A DNA stretch of 5,012 nt from DATARH01 sp035604035 (GTDB lineage: Bacteria; Pseudomonadota; Alphaproteobacteria; ATCC43930; CGMCC-115725). The stretch covers positions 1 through 5,012 of the forward strand of contig DATNJF010000170.1 in the NCBI GenBank assembly GCA_035604035.1, written 5' to 3'. Below the pieces are notes generated by a model. It searched no databases. It had not been told where the DNA came from and saw only the letters and a program-made list of their open reading frames with translations. Position numbers and translations under genes: made by a program. Shown in pieces: positions 1 through 5,012 of this stretch (positions are counted from its first letter, which is position 1; each line of letters opens with the position of its first letter).

Positions 1-56
1 GCGCCAAGATCGGTGCGGATAGCGGCCTGCATAGGCCGGGGTGCGTCTTCAGGCAT
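1..56 (-). CDS. N-terminal fragment of an unidentified protein, cut by the left window edge
   Basis: Read on the minus strand, an ATG at 56 opens a frame that stays open to the window edge and gives MPEDAPRPMQAAIRTDLG (18 codons plus two bases). The start is supported by a GGAGG Shine-Dalgarno sequence at 62-66 with a 5-nt spacer. Met9 is an alternative start, but it has no comparable ribosome site. The segment is too short to assign to a family; no signal peptide or membrane segment is visible in it. It is divergent from the transporter gene at 420, so the two may share the control region between them. That a gene starts here is fairly likely from the ribosome site; its function is unknown. 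Confidence 0.6.
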   Translation of the reverse strand, partial: MPEDAPRPMQAAIRTDLG

Positions 57-61
57 CGTCG

Positions 62-66
62 CCTCC
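62..66 (-). promoter_or_regulatory. Ribosome binding site of the left-edge gene
   Basis: The minus strand reads CTCTGGAGGCGACGATG, giving a full GGAGG core 5 nt before the ATG at 56. This site is the main reason for calling the partial gene at the left edge. Confidence 0.6.
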
Positions 67-80
67 AGAGTGGGTGGGTC

Positions 81-112
81 AGCGACCTCACTCTCAAAGA
101 GCGATGGTCGCT
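81..112 (-). promoter_or_regulatory. Stem-loop in the presumed leader of the left-edge gene
   Basis: AGCGACC (81-87) is the exact reverse complement of GGTCGCT (106-112), and inside it CTCT (91-94) pairs with AGAG (98-101) around a 3-nt loop. The result is a two-part hairpin with a small asymmetric internal loop. On the minus-strand transcript it would sit about 25 nt before the ATG at 56. The CACTCT at 89-94 is also complementary to AGAGTG at 67-72, which overlaps the upstream edge of the ribosome site, so an alternative fold is possible. There is no U-tract, so it does not look like a simple terminator. A regulatory role is inferred from structure and position only. Confidence 0.3.
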
Positions 113-328
113 AGCCAGACGCCCATGGGATCTCTCGGCGCAACCCCGTCGCTGCCGTTAGTCCCGGCGAAGGTCTCTTTACTGAACCCACAACCGACGC
201 TCAGCCTCGGCGGTGGGAACTACTCTTCATGCCCCATTTGAGCCATTCGCCGATGCCAACCCTGGGTTACCAGTGCGGATCGGCGCCGCGCCATTATGAA
301 CGGTCGACGCATGGCTGACCAATCCTGG

Positions 329-344
329 CGTCGGTGCGCCGACG
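329..344. repeat. Short inverted repeat CGTCGG-TGCG-CCGACG
   Basis: Perfect 6-bp arms surround a 4-nt centre, about 75 bp before the transporter start and just upstream of the TGCTAAGCT stretch. The location would suit an operator for a dimeric repressor controlling the transporter gene. Arms this short are expected by chance in GC-rich DNA, so the call is weak. Confidence 0.25.
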
Positions 345-419
345 AGTACGCGCCGGGCGAAGGCTGCTAAGCTGCCGCTCCCGCACCCCGAGCCCGACCC
401 GCCCAAACCCCTGCCCGGC

Positions 420-1664
420 ATGAACGATTCCCGCACCCGACCGCTGGCCGCGCTCTACGTCGCCGCGCCGTTCAGCATGGGCTACGTCGATTTCTACACG
501 TTCCTGATCCCGCTCTACGCGCTGTCGTTGGGGTTCGATGCGGCGCAGGTCGGCATCCTCGTCGGCGCCCGCTCGCTCGTCGCGATGTTCCTGTCGATCC
601 ACGCCGGCGTGCTGATGGACCGGTTCGGCACGCGCAAGGTGACGCTGTTCTTCGTCTGGACCGGCATGGTGCTGGCGCCGCTGTTCCCGCTGGTGCCGTG
701 GTTCGGGAGCCTGTTACTGCTGCAGTTGGTCAACGGCGCCGCGGTTTCCTTTGCCTGGTCCGGCGCGCAGACGCTGATCGCCCAGATCGCCGAGGGCGAC
801 CCGCGGCATCTCGGCAAGTTCACCTTCTGCGCCCGCCTAGGCTCGACCACGGCGCCGATCCTCGGTGGCGCTGTGTGGGATTTCGGCGGCGCCTGGCCCG
901 CCTATCTGCTCGGCGCCGCGTGGGGCGGGGTGCTGACCGTGGCGCTGTTGTGTGCGCCGGAGGCCGAATTCTTCGCGCCCCCGCGAGAGGAGGGCGCGGT
1001 ACGGGCACGGTTCCGAGCCCGCGACGTGTTCCCGCGCCTGGCCGATTATCTTGACTCGTTCATGCTGCTCGCGATCCCGGCGATCGCCTTGTCGATGGCG
1101 ATCATGGCGATGCGCAATTCGACTTACAGCATCCAGACCTCGGTCTACGTCGTCTATCTCCACCGGGTCGGGCTGGTCGGCACGACGATCGGCGCCCTCT
1201 TCGCAGCCGCTGAGATCGCCAGCGGCTTCGGGGCGCTATTCGCCGGGCGGGCGATGAAGCTCGGCAATGCCCAGCGCACGATGCTAAGCGGCACAGCGCT
1301 GTCCATCTTTCTGATCGCGGTGACCCCGCTCCCCGGCGGCATGCTCGCGCTGTTGCTGCTGTTCCAGATCATCCGCGGCTGGCTCGAAGGGGTGATCCAA
1401 CCGGTGGTCTTGTCGGTGCAGGCGCGGGCTGCGGGCCGCCACCAGCAGGGCGCGGTGGTGGGCTTGCGCCAGACCGGCCAGCGGCTGACCTCGATCATGG
1501 TTCCCCCGCTGATGGGCGCGATCGCCGACCACTGGGGGGTCAGTCAGAGCTTCATCATTCTCGGCGGCTTCATGCTGCTGCTCTGCATACCGCTGGCGCT
1601 GGCTATCCGCCGGGTAACCCGGCGTCCCTTACAGGACCAATCCCCCGCCGAGGCGACGGACTGA
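420..1664 (+). CDS. Major facilitator superfamily (MFS) transporter, 12 membrane helices
   Basis: The 414-residue protein is the usual length for an MFS carrier of the inner membrane. Hydrophobic segments fall in two groups of about six (roughly residues 10-178 and 211-397), joined by a charged cytoplasmic loop at about 180-210 (EEGAVRARFRARD). The MFS signature motif A follows helix 2 as GVLMDRFGTRK (63-73), with the expected Gly63, Asp67, Arg68, Gly70 and Lys73. A degenerate copy, GRAMKLGNAQR (276-286), follows helix 8. Helix 5 carries a motif-C-like Gly/Pro-rich stretch, GSTTAPILGG (141-150). Short charged ends face the cytoplasm. ATG 420 is the only ATG/GTG/TTG start after the in-frame stop at 297-299 that includes all of helix 1. 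No clear Shine-Dalgarno sequence precedes it (CCCTGCCCGGC), which is unusual beside its neighbours. The gene converges on the SDR gene with 13 bp between stop codons. Substrate and direction of transport cannot be told; uptake or export of the compound handled by the adjacent enzymes is an inference. Confidence 0.9.
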   Translation: MNDSRTRPLAALYVAAPFSMGYVDFYTFLIPLYALSLGFDAAQVGILVGARSLVAMFLSIHAGVLMDRFGTRKVTLFFVWTGMVLAPLFPLVPWFGSLLLLQLVNGAAVSFAWSGAQTLIAQIAEGDPRHLGKFTFCARLGSTTAPILGGAVWDFGGAWPAYLLGAAWGGVLTVALLCAPEAEFFAPPREEGAVRARFRARDVFPRLADYLDSFMLLAIPAIALSMAIMAMRNSTYSIQTSVYVVYLHRVGLVGTTIGALFAAAEIASGFGALFAGRAMKLGNAQRTMLSGTALSIFLIAVTPLPGGMLALLLLFQIIRGWLEGVIQPVVLSVQARAAGRHQQGAVVGLRQTGQRLTSIMVPPLMGAIADHWGVSQSFIILGGFMLLLCIPLALAIRRVTRRPLQDQSPAEATD

Positions 1665-1677
1665 GGCCGGCCCGGCG

Positions 1678-2475
1678 TTAGAAAGCTCGGCGGTCGAGCG
1701 GCGCGTGCGGCTGCTCCAGGCCGTCGACCGGGATGTTCCGGCCGTTGATCCAGTGCGCGCGTGGCGATGCGGCGAACACAATCACGTCCGCCACCTCCTC
1801 AGCGGTGCCGAGCCGGCCCATCGGGAAGCCGTGACGCGCGTAGTCGGCGTAGTACTCGGGGTTGGCGAGGCGATAGCGGTCCCAGCCGTTCCCGTCGACC
1901 AGGATCGAGCCCGGCGAGACCGTATTGACACGGATGCCGTAGGGCACGAACTCCAATGCCCAGCGTTCGGTATCGAAGATCAGCGCCGCCTTGGCCGCGC
2001 CGTATTGCCCGGACATCGCCAATTGCGGTGTCCAGCCCGAGATCGAGGCGATATTGACGATCGCGGCGCCGGGGCGGCCCTTCATGTGCGGCAGGGCCAG
2101 GCGCATCATCCGTACAGTCTGGACCAGGTTTCGCTCGAGCGCTCCACGCCAATCGTCGTCGCTGCTGTCGGCGATCCGAGCGCCGCCGCCACCACCGCCG
2201 ACATTGTTGACCAGGATGTCGATGCCGCCATAGGCCACGACCGCGGCGTCAATCAGTGCCGCGGCGTCCTCCGGCTTACCGACATCGGCCGCGTGAGTGG
2301 CGACTTCGGCGTCAACCGAACGCAGCTCGGCCGCCGCGGCGGCGAGAGTCCCCGGCGAGCGCGCCGTGAGCACCAGCCGGCAGCCCTCGGCAGCAAATGC
2401 CCTGGCGGCGGCGAGGCCGATCCCGCGGCTCGAACCGGTGACGAGCGCAACCTTGCCGGCGAGTTTGAGATCCAT
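1678..2475 (-). CDS. Short-chain dehydrogenase/reductase (SDR), FabG-like classical type
   Basis: This 265-residue protein is a typical length for a classical SDR: a cytoplasmic NAD(P)-dependent alcohol/ketone oxidoreductase with one Rossmann fold. The cofactor loop is TGSSRGIG (13-20). Asp64 in AADV is the adenine-contacting residue, and NNVG (90-93) is the NNAG variant. The catalytic set is Asn116, Ser144 (in NIASISG), Tyr158 and Lys162 (in YGAAK), followed by the SPG motif at 187-189. Arg17 and Arg39 (end of strand 2) suggest a preference for NADP(H). A run of six glycines (93-98) follows the NNV. The start at 2475 has only a weak ribosome site (GGAAG, about 9 nt away). The deacetylase-like gene ends 14 bp upstream on the same strand, so translational coupling or at least co-transcription is likely. 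FabG-type names are often applied to such proteins, but an isolated copy like this is more probably a catabolic dehydrogenase; substrate unknown. Confidence 0.92.
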   Translation of the reverse strand: MDLKLAGKVALVTGSSRGIGLAAARAFAAEGCRLVLTARSPGTLAAAAAELRSVDAEVATHAADVGKPEDAAALIDAAVVAYGGIDILVNNVGGGGGGARIADSSDDDWRGALERNLVQTVRMMRLALPHMKGRPGAAIVNIASISGWTPQLAMSGQYGAAKAALIFDTERWALEFVPYGIRVNTVSPGSILVDGNGWDRYRLANPEYYADYARHGFPMGRLGTAEEVADVIVFAASPRAHWINGRNIPVDGLEQPHAPLDRRAF

Positions 2476-2489
2476 ATGCCGCGCTTCCG

Positions 2490-4376
2490 TTACGCCGCGC
2501 TACGGCGCTTGCGATCGGCGATCCAGGCGGTCACCTGGTCGTAGTAGTTCGCGAGGTAATACTCCGCGATGTCATCGGCGGTGGTGTTCCAGACGCCGTC
2601 GTGACCGAGGATATACTTGAGCGCCTCGTCGAGGTGTTTGGCCGCGTTAGGCCGCCCGATATTGTGCGGGTGCAGCGACAGGCACATGACGCGCCCGCTT
2701 TCCGCACCCTCGCGATAGAGCGTGTCGAACTGGTCCTTGATCATCTGCTGGAAGTTGTCGGCCTCACGGTTCCACGCGAGCATGCCGGCATCGTTGGTCT
2801 GGCCCGTGTAAGGGACGAAGATGAATTTCTGCCCGCCGCGCACGTTGATCGGCCATGGCTGGTCGTCGATGATCCACGACGTGTGGTAGAGGCAACCCGC
2901 CTCGGCCATCAAGTCGTCGGTTCTGACCGTATAGCCGGCGCCGCCGCCCAGCCGGCCCTTGAGCCGTTTGCCGGTCATCTCCTTTACGTGCGCGATGAAG
3001 TCCTGCCAGTAGGCGCGTTCCTGCTGCTCGGTCAGGTCGTAGATCGGCCGGCTGTTGTAGAGGCCATGCGCCATGTAGTCCCAATCGGCGGCGACCATCG
3101 CATCCTTGATCTCCGGAAAATGATCGAGGATTTCGAGATTGAGACAGCAGCACGCCCGTACCTTGTGCTTGTTCAGCACGTCGAGCATGCGCCAGAAGCC
3201 GACGCGGTTGCCGTAATCCATGCGCGAATAATGCGGGATGTCCGGCTGGGTCGGGCGGTTCTCCGGGAGGTACTCGAAGAACTCCATATTCGGCGCGACC
3301 CAAAAGGCGACGCGCGCGTTGCCGGGCCATCGGATGACCGGCCGCTCGCTGATCGGGGCGTAGTCGAAGCGGCCGGGCGGCCGCGGCGCTGCATCCTTCG
3401 CCGTCGGCGGTGCGGCTGGAGGCGACACGACCGCCGTCCGGCTTGGTTGGCCCGACTGGGCCGCGAACCATTCGACGATCTCCGCCCCGGTCGCCTTCCA
3501 CACGCCGGCATGAGCGCAGATATGGCCCAGCACCTCGTCGAGATGCCGGATGCGCCACGGCTGCCCCATGATCCACGGGTGCAAATGCAGCACCATCAAC
3601 CGCCCGGTGGTCGCGCCGTCGGCATAGAGCCCGTCGAACCACTCGCGCCACAGCAGGTTGGTCTCGTTGATCGTGCGGCGGCCGTGCAGGTGGATGTAGT
3701 TGTCGTCGAGATAGGCGTTCACCCCGAGCGAATAGAGCTCGCCGATCTTCGGCGTCATCTTGTAGGGCTGCTCGTCATTACCCCAGTCGCAGATGTAGCG
3801 GATGCCTTCCGCGGCGAGCAGGTTCGGGGTGTTCGGCGTCTCCTGGAAATCGGGGCCAGACCAGCCGAGCGGCCACTTGCCCGTCGCCCGCTCGACGGCC
3901 TCGATCGAGGCGCGGATATAAGCGCGTTCCTCGTCCTCGGACATGCCGGCATGAATGATCCGGCGACGCGACAGGCCGTGGGCGATGAACTCGGCATCGC
4001 GTTGCAGTCCTTCGCATATGAGCGCCGGGTAGTGGTCGGCAACTGTTTTGTCGAGCGCCAGGGTGGGCTTGATGCCGTATTTGTCGAGCACCGAAAGCAA
4101 GCGAAAGATGCCGACCCGGTTACCGTATTCGTGGTTGCCGTAGCCGCCGATATCCGGGAATTGCGGCTGGTTCCCGGTCCACAGGCCTTCGGGTCCCCCC
4201 ATCGGACTGACGGCCTGCCGTGTATCCGCCGGCACTTCCCAGTCCCAGTGTTCCAGGTTGACGATGACAGCAAGGGCGACGCGGGCGTTGTCCGGCCACT
4301 TCAGAACGGGCCGCGTGATGATCGGTGACCAGGGATAGAAGTCCTGATCCATCCCGTAGGCGCGGCGTGCCGGCAT
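2490..4376 (-). CDS. Tandem-domain polysaccharide deacetylase-family (CE4/NodB, PuuE-like) hydrolase
   Basis: The 628-residue protein is twice the usual ~300 residues because it holds two homologous CE4 domains, at about 15-308 and 336-612, joined by a Pro/Ala-rich linker (about 311-335). Matching blocks include RPVLKWPDNARVA (22-34) with RPVIRWPGNARVA (345-357), YGNRVGIFRLLSVL (84-97) with YGNRVGFWRMLDVL (388-401), IAHG (131-134) with MAHG (435-438), DEQPY (201-205) with DDQPW (504-508), LHLHP (263-267) with LSLHP (566-570), and HLDE followed by GVW in both. The classical metal Asp of TFDDG is replaced by VNLEHW (39-44) and PNMEFF (362-367), and the HSxxH motif is absent. This is the pattern of the PuuE group, whose characterised allantoinase is reported to work without a metal. 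Domain 1 keeps GWSGPDF (171-177), while domain 2 has GRLGGGAG (474-481). No signal peptide is visible, so it is probably cytoplasmic and acts on a small amide, ureide or imide rather than on cell-wall polysaccharide. ATG 4376 is chosen for its strong ribosome site; an upstream extension to TTG 4490 has none. First gene of a likely operon with the SDR. Confidence 0.88.
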   Translation of the reverse strand: MPARRAYGMDQDFYPWSPIITRPVLKWPDNARVALAVIVNLEHWDWEVPADTRQAVSPMGGPEGLWTGNQPQFPDIGGYGNHEYGNRVGIFRLLSVLDKYGIKPTLALDKTVADHYPALICEGLQRDAEFIAHGLSRRRIIHAGMSEDEERAYIRASIEAVERATGKWPLGWSGPDFQETPNTPNLLAAEGIRYICDWGNDEQPYKMTPKIGELYSLGVNAYLDDNYIHLHGRRTINETNLLWREWFDGLYADGATTGRLMVLHLHPWIMGQPWRIRHLDEVLGHICAHAGVWKATGAEIVEWFAAQSGQPSRTAVVSPPAAPPTAKDAAPRPPGRFDYAPISERPVIRWPGNARVAFWVAPNMEFFEYLPENRPTQPDIPHYSRMDYGNRVGFWRMLDVLNKHKVRACCCLNLEILDHFPEIKDAMVAADWDYMAHGLYNSRPIYDLTEQQERAYWQDFIAHVKEMTGKRLKGRLGGGAGYTVRTDDLMAEAGCLYHTSWIIDDQPWPINVRGGQKFIFVPYTGQTNDAGMLAWNREADNFQQMIKDQFDTLYREGAESGRVMCLSLHPHNIGRPNAAKHLDEALKYILGHDGVWNTTADDIAEYYLANYYDQVTAWIADRKRRSAA

Positions 4377-4381
4377 GTACT

Positions 4382-4386
4382 CCTCC
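4382..4386 (-). promoter_or_regulatory. Ribosome binding site fixing the start of the tandem CE4 gene
   Basis: The minus strand reads AAGGGAGGAGTACATG, a near-perfect Shine-Dalgarno sequence with a 5-nt spacer before the ATG at 4376. It selects this start over the longer frame that opens at a TTG at 4490. Confidence 0.8.
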
Positions 4387-4402
4387 CTTGGGATCGCTAC
4401 GA

Positions 4403-4410
4403 TCGGCCGA
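4403..4410. repeat. Palindrome TCGGCCGA upstream of the tandem CE4 start
   Basis: A perfect 8-bp palindrome (near-palindromic over 4402-4411, ATCGGCCGAC) lies about 27 bp before the CE4 start codon. It shares the core of the 12-bp palindrome at 4605-4616. It could be a half-strength operator copy; it is too short to be sure. Confidence 0.3.
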
Positions 4411-4470
4411 CTCGCGGCGGGCGACCGGGCATCATCGCTGATCCAACGACCATGGACTGTCCCAGGATAC

Positions 4471-4488
4471 GCCGATGAACAAATCGGC
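4471..4488. repeat. Inverted repeat GCCGAT-N6-ATCGGC
   Basis: Perfect 6-bp arms flank a 6-nt spacer (GAACAA). The geometry suits a dimeric helix-turn-helix regulator, and the site overlaps the only plausible minus-strand promoter in this gap. The arms match the half-sites of the other two palindromes in the region. Confidence 0.4.
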
Positions 4489-4604
4489 AAATAGGTTGCA
4501 AGGCGGCTTCAGAGAAAACCGCTTGGCGAGGTGGCCGTTCGCACGCCGCCTCGGTCGATCCTTCAGAAGGGGCGGCCCTCGAAGGCGACCGCGGCTGAGG
4601 CTCT

Positions 4605-4616
4605 AATCGGCCGATT
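4605..4616. repeat. Perfect 12-bp palindrome AATCGGCCGATT
   Basis: This fully symmetric 12-mer lies 25 bp before the ATG at 4641 and overlaps the possible -10 box TCTAAT. A bound protein here would block transcription or early elongation of the dipeptidase-like gene. The operator role is inferred. Confidence 0.4.
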
Positions 4617-4629
4617 GCGGGTCCCATTC

Positions 4630-4634
4630 GAGGA
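4630..4634 (+). promoter_or_regulatory. Ribosome binding site of the dipeptidase-like gene
   Basis: GAGGA is followed by a 6-nt spacer and ATG at 4641. It supports this start over the internal ATGs at codons 16 and 27; the GAGG before codon 27 is only 2 nt away, too close to serve. A second ATG at 4636 opens a 22-codon frame of no evident meaning. Confidence 0.55.
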
Positions 4635-4640
4635 AATGAC

Positions 4641-5012
4641 ATGGACTGTTGCGGCCACGCCCACAGCGTCGGGCATCATCACGGGATGTGGGGCCCGGTA
4701 TTGACCTCCGTCGAGGCGATGCTTGCGGGCGAAACCGGCCAACGAAGCTCGACGGCCGCGGCGAAAACGGCCGAAGACGCGGCGGCGGCGCTGGCGCTGT
4801 TGCGACGGTCGATCTCGGTCGATGTCCACACGCATGGCGGCAAGACCGGAATCTCGTCGAAAGCGCTGCCCAGCGGTGACCTCGCGCAGCATATGCGCGC
4901 GGGAACGCTGGCCGTGGCCTGTCTTGCCGACGTGCCAGACGGCCCAATCCTCGGCCGGGATGCGGCAGGCACGCTATCGGCGCTGCGCATCCCGGCGCCT
5001 GGCGAGCTTTAC
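4641..5012 (+). CDS. Amidohydrolase, probable peptidase M19 (membrane/renal dipeptidase) family, N-terminal part cut by the right edge
   Basis: An open frame of 124 codons runs from ATG 4641 to the window edge without a stop. The family signal begins near residue 57: SVDVHTHGG (59-67) fits the first beta strand and its metal-binding His-x-His/Asp motif. It is followed by LAQHMRAGTLAVACLADVPDG (81-101), resembling the M19 segment after that strand, then RIPAPGELY (116-124). M19 enzymes are binuclear-zinc TIM-barrel hydrolases that cleave dipeptides or related amides and are usually 320-400 residues, so roughly two thirds is missing. In characterised M19 enzymes the motif is His-x-Asp; here it reads H63-T-H65, which leaves a broader amidohydrolase assignment open. 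The first 15 residues are Cys/His rich (C3, C4, H6, H8, H12-H14). Third positions of codons 1-26 are mostly G/C, so that tail appears to be truly translated. No hydrophobic signal peptide is visible. Divergent from the tandem CE4 gene. Confidence 0.65.
   Translation, partial: MDCCGHAHSVGHHHGMWGPVLTSVEAMLAGETGQRSSTAAAKTAEDAAAALALLRRSISVDVHTHGGKTGISSKALPSGDLAQHMRAGTLAVACLADVPDGPILGRDAAGTLSALRIPAPGELY

Larger units (their letters stand above)
57..419. other. Divergent intergenic region between the left-edge gene and the MFS gene
   Basis: This 363-bp stretch separates two divergent starts. It contains the ribosome site and stem-loop described separately, and an inverted repeat at 329-344. The short open frames here look like chance: they lack convincing ribosome sites and recognisable products. 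A TGCTAAGCT stretch at 365-373 resembles an alphaproteobacterial -10 region for the plus-strand gene, but I found no good -35 box at the right distance. No IS ends, tRNA or long repeats were seen. Confidence 0.5.
4377..4640. promoter_or_regulatory. Divergent promoter/operator region between the tandem CE4 and dipeptidase-like genes
   Basis: These 264 bp lie between two divergent starts and must contain both promoters. No -10/-35 pair is convincing. On the minus strand, TTTGCC followed after 16 nt by TATCCT (within 4466-4493) is a possible weak promoter, and it would overlap the inverted repeat at 4471-4488. On the plus strand, TCTAAT at 4602-4607 could be a -10 box without a clear -35. Three palindromic elements built from ATCGGC/GCCGAT lie here and are listed separately. 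No coding frame with a good ribosome site is present. Confidence 0.5.

Noticed and set aside
41..241. A 66-codon plus-strand frame in the left intergenic region.
   Set aside because: It has a GTG start without a ribosome site, no recognisable motif, and it overlaps the divergent start signals of the left-edge gene.
1665..1677. GCCGG-C-CCGGC between the convergent stop codons, considered as a bidirectional terminator.
   Set aside because: A one-base loop cannot form a usable hairpin, and there is no T-tract on either side.
2175..2200. GGN repeat run coding for six glycines in the SDR, considered as a microsatellite or slippage site.
   Set aside because: Codons are mixed GGC/GGT, and Gly-rich stretches after the NNxG motif occur in ordinary SDRs; the frame is intact.
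1705..2544. A 279-codon plus-strand frame over the SDR gene.
   Set aside because: It is an antisense shadow; all SDR motifs are on the minus strand, and this frame has no plausible ribosome site or domain.
2601..4328. A 575-codon plus-strand frame opposite the tandem CE4 gene.
   Set aside because: It is the antisense shadow of a GC-rich gene. The minus-strand frame carries all the family motifs, and the antisense product has no recognisable domain.
4377..4490. A 38-residue N-terminal extension of the tandem CE4 protein from a TTG at 4490.
   Set aside because: The strong ribosome site at 4382-4386 points to ATG 4376. The extension would run through the candidate operator and promoter, and it looks unlike a signal peptide.
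4451..4649. Exact 10-bp direct repeat CATGGACTGT at 4451-4460 and 4640-4649, the second copy spanning the start codon of the dipeptidase-like gene.
   Set aside because: A 10-mer repeated by chance is expected several times in a 5-kb window. The upstream copy reads into a stop after eight codons, and no longer similarity surrounds the copies.

Overview
The window comes from a GC-rich bacterial chromosome. Codon third positions are strongly G/C, genes are closely packed, and protein composition is Ala/Gly/Arg rich. Together these suggest an alphaproteobacterium (Rhodospirillales or Hyphomicrobiales style), but this is inferred from composition because no taxonomic marker is present. There are three complete genes and two genes cut by the window ends. 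No RNA gene, CRISPR array, IS element or recognisable transposase was seen.

Layout, left to right. (1) Bases 1-56 hold the first 18 codons of a minus-strand gene, with a strong Shine-Dalgarno sequence just upstream. (2) Bases 57-419 are a divergent non-coding gap with a stem-loop in the presumed leader of that gene and a small inverted repeat nearer the next one. (3) 420-1664 (+) encodes a 12-helix major facilitator superfamily transporter. (4) It ends 13 bp from a convergent gene, 1678-2475 (-), a classical short-chain dehydrogenase/reductase. (5) 14 bp upstream of that gene lies 2490-4376 (-), a 628-residue protein made of two fused NodB/CE4 domains of the PuuE (allantoinase-like) type. These two genes probably form an operon, deacetylase-like gene first. 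(6) 4377-4640 is a second divergent promoter region with palindromic elements built on ATCGGC/GCCGAT. (7) 4641 to the right edge (+) is the start of an amidohydrolase-like protein, most like the peptidase M19 (membrane/renal dipeptidase) family.

Taken together, two kinds of C-N bond hydrolase (PuuE-like CE4 and probable M19) diverge from one regulatory region, followed by an oxidoreductase and an uptake or efflux carrier. This looks like a small catabolic locus for a nitrogen-containing compound such as a cyclic amide, ureide, imide or small peptide-like molecule. The substrate cannot be read from the sequence. The most distinctive item is the single-chain duplication of the CE4 domain, in which the two copies have diverged at active-site motif positions.
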